Origin: Rheinheimera oceanensis
GTDB lineage: Bacteria > Pseudomonadota > Gammaproteobacteria > Enterobacterales > Alteromonadaceae
Direction of reading: 5' to 3'
NCBI RefSeq assembly: GCF_018831085.1
Contig: NZ_JAGPNM010000003.1
Coordinates: 62,001-126,000, forward strand
DNA: 64,000 bases
Below are positions 10,231 through 17,859 of the stretch, one piece after another. How positions within the stretch are numbered: the first letter of the stretch is position 1; each line of letters opens with the position of its first letter. The notes beneath the pieces are model-generated. The model was not told the DNA's origin and did no database searches. It was given only the letters and a program-made list of their open reading frames with translations. Position numbers and translations under genes: made by a program.

Positions 10231-10296
10231 CTACACACGCCCGTTGGGAATGTGCCACCACCAGTTAGTCAGGTTAAGGGTTGTGATAAATTGCAT
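10231..10296 (-). CDS. trpL: trp operon leader peptide with three Trp codons in a row
   Basis: A 21-codon reading frame opens with ATG at 10296 and ends in TAG at 10231-10233. Codons 12-14 (10263-10255) are TGG TGG TGG. A GAGG lies about 12 bases before the ATG, a weakly placed SD. When charged tRNA-Trp is scarce the ribosome should stall on these codons, leaving 10239-10245 free to pair with the terminator's 5' arm. When Trp is plentiful the ribosome reaches the stop and covers that segment, so the terminator forms. It is too short for standard gene callers. Confidence 0.93.
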   Translation of the reverse strand: MQFITTLNLTNWWWHIPNGRV

Positions 10297-10327
10297 TAGC
10301 TTTAGTAACCTCGTTTATTGTGCCTAC

Positions 10328-10357
10328 ATAAAACCGCAAAACGGTAGCGTGCGTCAA
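10328..10357 (-). promoter_or_regulatory. Promoter of the trp operon
   Basis: On the minus strand TTGACG (10357-10352) and TTTTAT (10333-10328) are separated by 18 bases. This places the transcript start about 25 bases before the trpL start codon. No CTAG-centred TrpR operator is seen at the promoter. A 10-bp palindrome TGTTATAACA at 10367-10376 lies just upstream of the -35 and could bind a regulator of either this operon or the divergent rnm gene. Confidence 0.7.
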
Positions 10358-10425
10358 GTGCTTATTTGTTATAACACAGAAATAAAAGCGTATAAGTGGC
10401 CAGATGGCTAATGCCTTGCTTTGCG

Positions 10426-10459
10426 ATAAGCCGGTGCTGTGCGACAATAGCCGGCTTAT
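10426..10459 (+). repeat. Inverted repeat in the 5' leader of rnm
   Basis: ATAAGCCGG (10426-10434) and CCGGCTTAT (10451-10459) form a perfect 9-bp inverted repeat with a 16-base loop. It ends 3 bases before the GAGG ribosome-binding site of rnm, so in the mRNA it would be a hairpin right at the ribosome entry site. There is no T-run, so it is not an intrinsic terminator. Confidence 0.6.
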
Positions 10460-10471
10460 ATTGAGGTGCCG

Positions 10472-11362
10472 ATGAAAATTGATTTACACAGCCATACTCA
10501 CTGCTCTGACGGCGTACTTTCGCCTGCTGATCTGGTAGCACGTGCGGCAGAGAAGGGCGTGGATGTGCTGGCGATTACCGATCATGATACCGTGGCCGGT
10601 TTAGCTGCGGCACAATACGCTATTACTGAGCAGCAATTACCGCTGCAACTGATTAACGGCGTGGAAATTTCTACCAGTTGGCAACAGCTGGAAATTCATA
10701 TCGTCGGCTTAAATATTAACCCACAATGCCCACAGTTTTTACAGCGCTTAGGCACACAACAGCAAGCAAGGTTAGTGCGCGCAGAAGAAATGGCACGCCG
10801 ACTGGAAAAAAGCCAGATCCCGGATGTATTGCCTGCAGTGCTTGAGTTAGCTAATGGTGCCGCCTTAACCCGCGCCCATTTTGCCCGCCATCTGGTCAGT
10901 ATTGGTAAAGCCAGCACTATGGATGGCGTATTTAAAAAGTACTTAGGCCGCGGCAAAATTGGTTATGTGCCGAATAACTGGATAGAAATGGCTGACGCCA
11001 TTAAATGGATCCACGATGCCGGTGGTGTGGCTGTGCTGGCGCATCCGCTAAAATATAAGCTGACAACCAAATGGGTAAAACGGCTGGCAGAGCAGTTTGC
11101 TGCTGCCGGTGGTGATGCGATAGAAGTGATTTCGCCACAGCAAACGCCGGTGCAAAAACGTGAGCTGTGGGCACTGTGCCAGTTACATGGTTTAACGGCG
11201 TCGGTCGGCTCGGATTTTCATCAGGTCACAACTTGGAATGATATCGGAAAAAACCTATATTTAACCGACGATGTAATACCGGTGTGGGCTAACTGGCCGC
11301 TGGCCGGATTACAGCCACAAGCTGTTGAGGCCGCATACTGTAATAAAGAAAATACAATTTAA
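10472..11362 (+). CDS. rnm: RNase AM, PHP-domain 5'-3' exoribonuclease (YciV/TrpH type)
   Basis: The protein has 296 residues from the ATG at 10472 (GAGG at 10463-10466; a GTG two codons upstream is unlikely). The PHP metal-site motifs are clear: HSHTHCSD at residues 6-13, ITDHD at 35-39, a central AHP and GSDFH near the end. The E. coli relative is RNase AM, which matures 5' ends of rRNAs and degrades short RNA; earlier names were YciV and TrpH because it lies beside trp, as here. It leads a run rnm-yciO-scpA-scpB-rluB divergent from the trp operon. Confidence 0.9.
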   Translation: MKIDLHSHTHCSDGVLSPADLVARAAEKGVDVLAITDHDTVAGLAAAQYAITEQQLPLQLINGVEISTSWQQLEIHIVGLNINPQCPQFLQRLGTQQQARLVRAEEMARRLEKSQIPDVLPAVLELANGAALTRAHFARHLVSIGKASTMDGVFKKYLGRGKIGYVPNNWIEMADAIKWIHDAGGVAVLAHPLKYKLTTKWVKRLAEQFAAAGGDAIEVISPQQTPVQKRELWALCQLHGLTASVGSDFHQVTTWNDIGKNLYLTDDVIPVWANWPLAGLQPQAVEAAYCNKENTI

Positions 11363-11374
11363 AGAAGAATAACA

Positions 11375-11995
11375 ATGAGCCAATTTTTTCATATTCACCC
11401 GGAAACACCGCAACAGCGCCTGTTAAAACAGGCAGTGCAAATTATTCAGCAGGGCGGCGTGGTTATTTATCCCACCGACAGCGGTTATGCGCTGGGATGC
11501 CATGTGGGTGATAAAAACGCTATGGAGCGTATTTTACAAATCCGCCAGGTAAGCGTTGATCATAACTTTACGCTGTTATGCCGTGATCTTTCCGAGTTGT
11601 CGGTGTATGCCAAAGTAGAAAACAGCGCCTTTCGCTTAATTAAAAATAATACCCCGGGTGCCTACACCTTTATTTTGCGTGGTACCAAAGAAGTACCGAA
11701 GCGTTTATTAAACGAAAAAAAGAAAACCATCGGCCTGCGTATTCCGGAACATAAAATTGCGCTGGCGCTACTGGCTGAGCTTGGCGAGCCATTGCTGAGC
11801 ACCAGTTTAATTTTACCCGGCGAAGAATTTGCAGAAAGCGACCCGGAAGAAATGCGTGCAAGGCTGGAAAAGCAGGTTGATTTAATCCTGCATGGCGGCA
11901 TTATCGGTGAAGCGCCGACGACTGTGATTGACTTGTCTGACGATGAGCCGGTGATCCTGCGCGAAGGCCGTGGCGACCCGGCGCCATTTCGTTAA
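11375..11995 (+). CDS. yciO: YciO, TsaC/Sua5 (YrdC)-fold protein
   Basis: The protein has 206 residues, with the YrdC-type fold (GGVVIYPTDSGYALGC near residue 27; GLRIPEHKIALALL; TTVIDLSDD). TsaC and Sua5 make threonylcarbamoyl-AMP for the t6A tRNA modification. The YciO paralogue is reported to be far less active and its cellular role is unsettled. It follows rnm by 12 bases and has an AAGAAG SD. Position next to trp and rnm is the same as in enteric bacteria and supports YciO rather than TsaC. Confidence 0.9.
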   Translation: MSQFFHIHPETPQQRLLKQAVQIIQQGGVVIYPTDSGYALGCHVGDKNAMERILQIRQVSVDHNFTLLCRDLSELSVYAKVENSAFRLIKNNTPGAYTFILRGTKEVPKRLLNEKKKTIGLRIPEHKIALALLAELGEPLLSTSLILPGEEFAESDPEEMRARLEKQVDLILHGGIIGEAPTTVIDLSDDEPVILREGRGDPAPFR

Positions 11996-12010
11996 GCCTG
12001 AGATCGTACC

Positions 12011-12835
12011 TTGAGCGACATTCTCAGTGACAGCTTAACCATACAGCAACCGTTGCCACTGGCCTTTGTGCGCGGTGAGGCGGTGCTGCACCGGCCGGAA
12101 GACTTATATATTCCACCGGATGCACTGGAAATCTTGCTCGATGCTTTTGAAGGCCCGCTGGATTTTCTGTTGTATTTAATCCGCAAGCATAAGTTTGATA
12201 TTGTCGATTTGCCGGTAAATGAAATTACTCTGCAATATATGGAATATATCGATCTGATGCAGGGGCTGAATTTTGAACTGGCGGCAGAATATTTAGTGAT
12301 GGCAGCGATGCTGGCCGAGATTAAATCGCGCTTATTGTTGCCGCGGCACAGCGAAGTGGAAGACGAAGAAGCCGACCCACGCGCCGAGCTTATCCGCCGC
12401 TTGCAGGAATACGAAGTATTTAAACAGGCCGCCACAGAGCTTGACAGCCTGCCGCGCGATGAGCGTGATCACTTTAACGCCACTGCGGTGTTAGCCGATA
12501 ACTTTGCGCCATTGCTGATTTTGCCTGATGTTGATTTAGCTGAGCTGACGCTGGCACTCAAAGACATTGCAAAGCGGGCAAAAGATTTTCAGCACCATCA
12601 TATTAAACGCGAGCATTTGTCTACCCGCGAGAGGATGAGCCGTATTCTGGGTTTACTTGGCCAACATAACGGCTATCTGGCGTTTTCCGGCTGTTTTGAC
12701 GTAACAGAAGGCCGTGAAGGCGTGGTGGTGACCTTTTTAGCCATACTGGAGCTGACCAAAGAAAAGCTGATAGACATTATTCAGGTAGAAGCTTATGGCC
12801 AAATTCATGTCAAACTTAAAGCGGGTGAGGCATAA
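12011..12835 (+). CDS. scpA: Segregation and condensation protein A
   Basis: The protein has 274 residues and starts with TTG at 12011 (GAGAT about 6 bases before); no ATG gives a full N-terminus. It is the kleisin subunit that bridges SMC heads in the chromosome condensin complex. The conserved N-terminal block FEGPLDFLLYLIRKHKFDI and the C-terminal winged-helix stretch (EGVVVTFLAILELTKEK) are present. The stop overlaps the scpB start (TAATG). An smc gene is not in the window. Confidence 0.93.
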   Translation: MSDILSDSLTIQQPLPLAFVRGEAVLHRPEDLYIPPDALEILLDAFEGPLDFLLYLIRKHKFDIVDLPVNEITLQYMEYIDLMQGLNFELAAEYLVMAAMLAEIKSRLLLPRHSEVEDEEADPRAELIRRLQEYEVFKQAATELDSLPRDERDHFNATAVLADNFAPLLILPDVDLAELTLALKDIAKRAKDFQHHHIKREHLSTRERMSRILGLLGQHNGYLAFSGCFDVTEGREGVVVTFLAILELTKEKLIDIIQVEAYGQIHVKLKAGEA

Positions 12836-13419
12836 TGGCGGATAAAATTAACGATGTGCAACTGATGCAACTGGTGGAAGCCGCCATTTTTGCCGCTGAT
12901 AAGCCACTAAGCAGTGATGATTTACAAAGCACAGTGCTGGATGGTTTTAATGTCAGTAAAAAACGCCTGAGCGAAACCTTAACCCGGCTAATGCAGGATT
13001 ATGCAGGGCGGGGTGTTACGCTGGCGGAAACCGCATCGGGCTACCGTTTTATTACCAAACCGGAGCTAAGTGACTATTTAGCCAGGCTGTGGCCGGAGCG
13101 CTCGCCACGTTATTCGCGCGCCGTGCTGGAAACTCTGGCATTGATTGCCTACCGCCAACCGATAACCCGTGGCGAGATTGAAGATATCCGCGGCGTGTCG
13201 GTAAGCAGCCAGATTATGCGCACCTTACTGGATCGTAACTGGGTTAAGGTGGTCGGCCACAAAGAAGTACCGGGCCGGCCGGGCTTATACGCCACTACAA
13301 AAGAGTTTTTAGATTACTTTGGTTTAAAACATTTAAACCAGTTACCCCCCTTGCCGGAATTTCAGGCTATTAGCATGGATCTGGCTGACACCGTCGTGAC
13401 GACAGGAGAATTGCACTAA
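12835..13419 (+). CDS. scpB: Segregation and condensation protein B
   Basis: The protein has 194 residues with two winged-helix domains. It is the dimeric partner that binds ScpA in the condensin complex. The conserved region [20 protein letters not shown] and the block [21 protein letters not shown] are typical of ScpB. It is coupled to scpA by a TAATG overlap and to rluB by another TAATG at 13417-13421, so all three should be translated in series. Confidence 0.95.
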   Translation: MADKINDVQLMQLVEAAIFAADKPLSSDDLQSTVLDGFNVSKKRLSETLTRLMQDYAGRGVTLAETASGYRFITKPELSDYLARLWPERSPRYSRAVLETLALIAYRQPITRGEIEDIRGVSVSSQIMRTLLDRNWVKVVGHKEVPGRPGLYATTKEFLDYFGLKHLNQLPPLPEFQAISMDLADTVVTTGELH

Positions 13420-14429
13420 TGAGTGAAAAAGCAGCCAGCGAGAAGCTACAAAAAGTATTGGCCCGTGCCGGATTAGGCTCGCGCCGTGAAATGGAAGACT
13501 GGATCAGTGGCGGCCGTGTAACAGTAGATGGTAAACCCGCAACCTTAGGTGATCGCATCAGCCCAACCCAACAGGTACGGGTAGACGGTCACCCGGTACA
13601 AATTGCCAGCGAAGAGCAGCAAATTTGCCGCGTGCTGGCGTACCACAAGCCGGAAGGCGAAATTTGTTCGCGCACCGATCCTGAAGGGCGCCCTACGGTA
13701 TTTTCCCGCTTGCCGAATATTAAAGGCGCGCGCTGGATAGCCATTGGCCGCCTTGATATTAACACCTCAGGTTTATTGCTGTTTACTACCGATGGTGAGC
13801 TGGCTAACCGCCTGATGCACCCAAAATTTGAAGTTGAACGTGAATACGCCGTAAGGGTGTTTGGTGAGATAAATGACGCGATGATCCAGCGCTTGCGCAC
13901 CGGCGTTGAGCTGGAAGACGGCAAAGCCAACTTTAAGAAAATTAAAGCCCTGCCAGGTGAAGGCATTAACCGCTGGTTCCATGTAGTGCTTACAGAAGGC
14001 CGTAACCGTGAAGTGCGCCGGATGTGGGAATCACAGGGGGCGGTAGTCAGCCGCCTTATTCGCGTGCGCTATGGCGATTTACTGCTGCCAAAACACTTAC
14101 CTGCAGGTGGTTATGCCGAGTATCCGCTGGAAGACGTAAACTACCTGCGTAAGTTAGTTAGCTTGGCGCCGGAAGTTGCAACTCTGGTTAAACCGGAAGA
14201 CCGCGACGAGCGTCGCCGCCGTATGGCCAGCATGAAGCGCGCCGTGCGTAAACACGATATCGCCGCTAAAACGCCAGTGCGTGCGCCAAAAGAGCGCAAA
14301 ACAGGCGAAGCCCGGCCGACAAAACCAGATGATAATAAACCAGCAGGGCGCAGAGGCCCGGCAACTCCGAAGGGCAAGCCACAACGCCAGCCCACCGGTA
14401 AAAAGCCCAGCCGCGAAGGCAGAGGTTAA
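13419..14429 (+). CDS. rluB: 23S rRNA pseudouridine(2605) synthase
   Basis: The protein has 336 residues. It has an N-terminal S4 RNA-binding domain (residues 8-55), then the RsuA-type catalytic domain with Asp113 in [17 protein letters not shown], the residue that attacks the uracil ring. A long Lys/Arg/Pro-rich tail (about 265-336) is typical of RluB and probably contacts rRNA. Pairing with scpAB is a widely conserved arrangement. A strong terminator follows. Confidence 0.93.
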   Translation: MSEKAASEKLQKVLARAGLGSRREMEDWISGGRVTVDGKPATLGDRISPTQQVRVDGHPVQIASEEQQICRVLAYHKPEGEICSRTDPEGRPTVFSRLPNIKGARWIAIGRLDINTSGLLLFTTDGELANRLMHPKFEVEREYAVRVFGEINDAMIQRLRTGVELEDGKANFKKIKALPGEGINRWFHVVLTEGRNREVRRMWESQGAVVSRLIRVRYGDLLLPKHLPAGGYAEYPLEDVNYLRKLVSLAPEVATLVKPEDRDERRRRMASMKRAVRKHDIAAKTPVRAPKERKTGEARPTKPDDNKPAGRRGPATPKGKPQRQPTGKKPSREGRG

Positions 14430-14442
14430 TTGATCATATACA

Positions 14443-14472
14443 ACAAAGGCGCGTAACGCGCCTTTGTGTTTT
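14443..14472 (+). terminator. Terminator after rluB
   Basis: An 11-bp perfect stem ACAAAGGCGCG/CGCGCCTTTGT (14443-14453, 14457-14467) with a TAA loop is followed by GTTTT. On the minus strand the hairpin is followed by TTGTAT, so it may also stop transcription of the minus-strand cassette ending at 14490. Confidence 0.85.
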
Positions 14473-14489
14473 AGTGCATATTCTGCTAT

Positions 14490-14786
14490 CTAGGGTGTGT
14501 GTAGTGTTCTTGGAATAGCATGCTGGGTTGCCACGGCAATTAAGCCTCCAATAAAGGCAAGCATTGGGCCTGTGACAATGCCGCCAAGCTGAAAATACCC
14601 CATCACTGAACCAACAAGCAGCATGAATAAGCCAAGGTTTTTGAGCGCTGCAGCTTTCTGGTTTTCATGGCTCCACTGTTGGCAGTTAGCACATTGCAGC
14701 ATAAAAATACCGTTCACTTTCTTTGTTGCTGCAGCTTGCTTTATATTGACTCTGTGTCCACAGGCGGGGCATTGCAACACTTTCAT
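14490..14786 (-). CDS. Unknown membrane protein with N-terminal zinc ribbon
   Basis: The protein has 98 residues. Two CxxC pairs (CPAC at about 6-9 and CANC at 32-35) spaced 23 residues apart suggest a zinc ribbon. Two hydrophobic segments follow (about 52-67 and 72-88). I do not recognise the family. It is the last of three consecutive minus-strand genes (14490-15894) that are visibly richer in A/T than the flanking housekeeping genes. Function unknown; a membrane-anchored metal-binding or sensing role is only a guess. Confidence 0.6.
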   Translation of the reverse strand: MKVLQCPACGHRVNIKQAAATKKVNGIFMLQCANCQQWSHENQKAAALKNLGLFMLLVGSVMGYFQLGGIVTGPMLAFIGGLIAVATQHAIPRTLHTP

Positions 14787-14872
14787 TAATGTACTTCCCT
14801 TATTTTTTGTTCAATATATTGATTTATCTAATATTTTTTTGGTGAAGGCCATGAGGATTTTACCCGCCAGAC

Positions 14873-15094
14873 TTAACTTGGGTGTGTTTTATCTTCATTT
14901 TTTAGCAGTAGCTTGCTGCAAAGTCTTGCAAGGCCAAATCCCACCAGGAGTGCCACGAAGAAGATCCACCAGGAGGTAAAATATAGTCCCGCGAATATAG
15001 CGATAATAAAGCTGATAAAGGCCAGTAATTCATCCAATAATTCCGCTATTGAAGCTCTTAACGAGTTGAAGAAGCCTTGTTTCCTATCTTGCAT
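14873..15094 (-). CDS. Unknown small membrane protein
   Basis: The protein has 73 residues from the ATG at 15094, chosen for its AAGGA SD 8 bases upstream (the open frame begins at 15115). One or two membrane helices span about residues 24-57 (ISFIIAIFAGLYFTSWWIFF and following), with a basic and polar C-terminus. No family is recognised. It begins 11 bases after the stop of the 262-residue gene upstream and precedes the zinc-ribbon gene, so the three likely form one transcript. Confidence 0.55.
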   Translation of the reverse strand: MQDRKQGFFNSLRASIAELLDELLAFISFIIAIFAGLYFTSWWIFFVALLVGFGLARLCSKLLLKNEDKTHPS

Positions 15095-15105
15095 AGTTTT
15101 ATTCC

Positions 15106-15891
15106 TTAGCGGCACAAACCTTTCAACTTAATATTTTCTGGTCTGCGGCAAAATTCGTTGATTGGAACCGGGGTTGATTCAATACTGTTCGCAATCTGCA
15201 CCGCTTGTATTTCTGCTAATAATGCGGACGATATACCATCTTCTTCAGCTGTCGTTTTAGATGTATGAGGTATGGCGCGAAAGGCATTCGGTATGCGCTC
15301 TGTGTTTCCTGTAAGGATTGCGTTCATAATAGCGTCTGGTGAGTTATAACCCGACGCTATTGCCTGAATAGCCGCCCCAAAGCTTGCAATTGTTAGGTTA
15401 GTTATTCTCGCAGACCATTTTTGGGCAGAGGGAATGTTTTTACCCAACCTGCCCAGCATAGTCGCGTAGTTAGTAAACATGCCGCCGTGAAAGCGGCCTG
15501 CAATATCACTTTTTCGGTATTTAAGATTAAAACGTACGACTTCTAGTATATTTTGTTGTGTTCGTTCAATATTCTCTGACCTCAAAAGCTCGTGCAAAAT
15601 TTGAGCTAAAGCATTTTGCCGCAACATAGCTTCAGTCTTTCGTTTTGTACCTAAAGAGCCGGTGATCATCAGAACTTGGATAATTCCAATCCACCATGTT
15701 TTGGGATGGTTGTATATACCGTTACTGTATCGCTGCCATACAGGTGCTTGATTTTTAGCAAAATCATTAAAGAAAACTTCGGTCAGATGTGAATTGTCTT
15801 TGCTGAGCTGCTCAATTAGTTGTTGTACTGATTCTTTTTCATTTGTAGACAGTATGAGCGTTTCAGCTCCGTTTCCGCTGGTAATTGCCAT
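15106..15891 (-). CDS. Unknown protein, first gene of a three-gene A/T-rich cassette
   Basis: The protein has 261 residues from the ATG at 15891; two ATGs are adjacent and the second is better spaced from AGAGGG. It starts with a polar, Glu/Gln-rich region (about 14-60) and has two moderately hydrophobic stretches (WWIGIIQVLMITGSL near 67 and ITNLTIASFGAAIQAIASGY near 163). I recognise no domain, catalytic motif or signal peptide. It lies upstream of two small membrane-protein genes on the same strand, with a 215-base gap before it. A horizontally acquired cassette is possible because the codon use and A/T content differ from neighbours, but no mobile element flanks it. Confidence 0.6.
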   Translation of the reverse strand: MAITSGNGAETLILSTNEKESVQQLIEQLSKDNSHLTEVFFNDFAKNQAPVWQRYSNGIYNHPKTWWIGIIQVLMITGSLGTKRKTEAMLRQNALAQILHELLRSENIERTQQNILEVVRFNLKYRKSDIAGRFHGGMFTNYATMLGRLGKNIPSAQKWSARITNLTIASFGAAIQAIASGYNSPDAIMNAILTGNTERIPNAFRAIPHTSKTTAEEDGISSALLAEIQAVQIANSIESTPVPINEFCRRPENIKLKGLCR

Positions 15892-16109
15892 CATTCCCTC
15901 TTGGCTTTGTGTATTTAATGTAAATTAAAAGTATTAAAGCATGGATGCTTATTGTGAGCAATAAAAAGTCATAGCAGGGAGGAGTGTTTGTTTCACCGAG
16001 AAATGTTCGTTAATTATATGAATTTAGTTTTACACTGGTTGCACTTGAAGGCACTTACTAAAACAAGGCTGGATAGTGTCTGATATCGATATTCTGCTCA
16101 CCTTGCTGG

Positions 16110-16955
16110 TTATCGCACTTTACTTTTTCGCACCATTTTATACAGTAGCTCAGGCGATAGGCGTGACACCAGGGCGCCTAAGCGTTCTTTTAAGCCGCCG
16201 ATCACAATATAGTTTTTACCTTTTAGCAGCGCTTTTACTGCTTTTGCGGCAAAAGCTTCTGCGCTCATGGCATTGGCCTGGGCGTCATCCATGGTACCCA
16301 GCGTACTGCCGTCGCCGGTTAGTGCATTACGTGATACATCGGTTTTAACAAAACCGGGGAAAATGGTCGCCACAGTTAAGCCTTGCTCAAACAGTTCAGC
16401 ACGCAGGCTGTTTGCCCATAAATGCAGTGCCGCTTTGGCGGCAGAATAACTGCCGCGATATTGGGTACCCACTAAACCTGCAACAGAGGAAATAAATACA
16501 ACTTTACCGCCTCCATCGGCCAGTAACAGTGGTAGTGCCTGACGGGTTAAATTAATCTGAGCAAAATAATCGACGTTAAATAATTTGCGATCAGTGTCTG
16601 CTGTAGTATCAACAATCAGCGCCCGCTGGCTTATACCGGCATTATTAATTAACCAGTCCAGGCCGACAATTTGCTGCTGTATATTACCAATAGCACTGGT
16701 AACTGCCGCACTGTCAGTGATATCTAAAGGTAATAATAAGTGTTGTGTGCTATTAGCTAAGCTGGCGCGTACCCGCTTTAGCTCTGCTTCTCTGCGGGCG
16801 CTTAGGATCAGGCGGGCACCATCAGCGGCCAGCTCACGAGCCAGCGCCTCGCCAATACCTCCGGAGGCACCGGTGATCCAGATTACTTTATTTTGTAATG
16901 CAGCGTTTTGTAATGTCATATCTTGCGCTATTTGCTGTTGGGCGATACAGCACAT
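16110..16955 (-). CDS. Short-chain dehydrogenase/reductase
   Basis: The protein has 281 residues from the ATG at 16955 (SD GAGG, 8 bases away); an in-frame ATG at 16919 would remove 12 residues and is also possible. The Rossmann motif TGASGGIG is at 28-35, NNAG follows in the middle, and the active-site SYSAAK supplies Tyr and Lys. The C-terminal extension resembles the DHRS7 type of SDR that act on lipids or steroids, but the substrate cannot be told. It lies 10 bases downstream of the membrane-protein gene 16966-17730 and is likely co-transcribed. Confidence 0.85.
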   Translation of the reverse strand: MCCIAQQQIAQDMTLQNAALQNKVIWITGASGGIGEALARELAADGARLILSARREAELKRVRASLANSTQHLLLPLDITDSAAVTSAIGNIQQQIVGLDWLINNAGISQRALIVDTTADTDRKLFNVDYFAQINLTRQALPLLLADGGGKVVFISSVAGLVGTQYRGSYSAAKAALHLWANSLRAELFEQGLTVATIFPGFVKTDVSRNALTGDGSTLGTMDDAQANAMSAEAFAAKAVKALLKGKNYIVIGGLKERLGALVSRLSPELLYKMVRKSKVR

Positions 16956-16965
16956 TAAGCCAGCC

Positions 16966-17730
16966 TCAACGCTGTTGTAAAGCCTTGTTGGGCAGCACCT
17001 TATATTTGCGTTTGTAGTAACCGGTAAGCAGAATCATGGCACTTACGCCAATAACCGGTGCTGCCAGCCAGCTAACCAGTTGCCATTGTTCGGGTAGCCA
17101 TTGTGACAATATACGGCGACCACCCGCAGCAAAAAATGCGGTGTAAACCGCAATACCGCTGCCAACCATGGCGCTGAAATGCTCAATAATCCAGGCGCGT
17201 GGCTTTATCTCTTTTTTGTAAACATAAAAGCTGATGCTGCTGGCAGTAACCAGGCTGACTACAGCGAAGATAATCAGCAGTGGCATACCCACAGTTATAC
17301 CCTGATAAGCCACAAATAATGCTGTCGGAAACAATACCAATACGGGGCCTTGATAAACCCAGCGGCGTAGCATACTGCGATCGTGTTTGGCCTGTAGCAC
17401 ACCAATAGCGTGGCGCACTGTAACCCAGGTAAGTAAGCTTAGCAGCAGTAAAAACTGCGAAAACGGTACACGCCATACCAGCATGTGCTCAATTTGCGCT
17501 GCGGTCATTTGTTTGCCAGCGGTGTACATACCAACAGGGTCGTATAACCCTATCAGACTCATTACAATGCCCGAGCCGGAAACAACCAGCATAAGATAAT
17601 AAAACACTTTGCCGATGTTAATATGCAGCTTACTGCCTTTACGGGCAATAACCGGTAGCCAGTACAGCAGCAATGCAACTGCTCCCAGCGCAATATGCAC
17701 ATATAACAAAGTGGAATGAATAAGCGACAT
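16966..17730 (-). CDS. Polytopic membrane protein, DUF2306-like
   Basis: The protein has 254 residues with about seven or eight membrane helices, opening with HSTLLYVHIALGAVALLLYW. An early His in helix 1 and a later WRVPFSQ segment recall the DUF2306/cytochrome-like family, which is otherwise uncharacterised. A textbook SD (AGGAGG) precedes the ATG. It is divergent from a two-component system, and an 11-bp inverted repeat in the shared upstream region suggests that system controls it. Confidence 0.7.
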   Translation of the reverse strand: MSLIHSTLLYVHIALGAVALLLYWLPVIARKGSKLHINIGKVFYYLMLVVSGSGIVMSLIGLYDPVGMYTAGKQMTAAQIEHMLVWRVPFSQFLLLLSLLTWVTVRHAIGVLQAKHDRSMLRRWVYQGPVLVLFPTALFVAYQGITVGMPLLIIFAVVSLVTASSISFYVYKKEIKPRAWIIEHFSAMVGSGIAVYTAFFAAGGRRILSQWLPEQWQLVSWLAAPVIGVSAMILLTGYYKRKYKVLPNKALQQR

Positions 17731-17787
17731 AGTTATCCTCCTTGGTTAATTGCTGCAGCATAGCGTTGTACTTCCTCTGGTACAGGT

Positions 17788-17822
17788 GCCAAAAGTCAGG
17801 ACTTTTTAATATGACTTTTGGC
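17788..17822. promoter_or_regulatory. Perfect inverted repeat between membrane-protein gene and two-component genes
   Basis: GCCAAAAGTCA (17788-17798) and TGACTTTTGGC (17812-17822) are exact inverted copies separated by 13 bases. A third half-site, GACTTTT, lies between them at 17800-17806. The element sits in the 129-base region between the divergent genes at 17730 and 17860 and is a good candidate binding site for the NarL-type response regulator encoded at 18989. Confidence 0.6.
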
Positions 17823-17859
17823 CTATTGCAGTTATTTTGCTGCCACGCATAATGCGCTG

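Noticed and set aside
14490..15891. Calling the three-gene cassette a defence or toxin system.
   Set aside because: No nuclease, NTPase, protease, toxin or antitoxin motif is visible, so the label would be invention.
16076..16348. Plus-strand frame starting with a hydrophobic stretch.
   Set aside because: Most of it is the antisense of the SDR gene's conserved C-terminus, and the start is a GTG without an SD.
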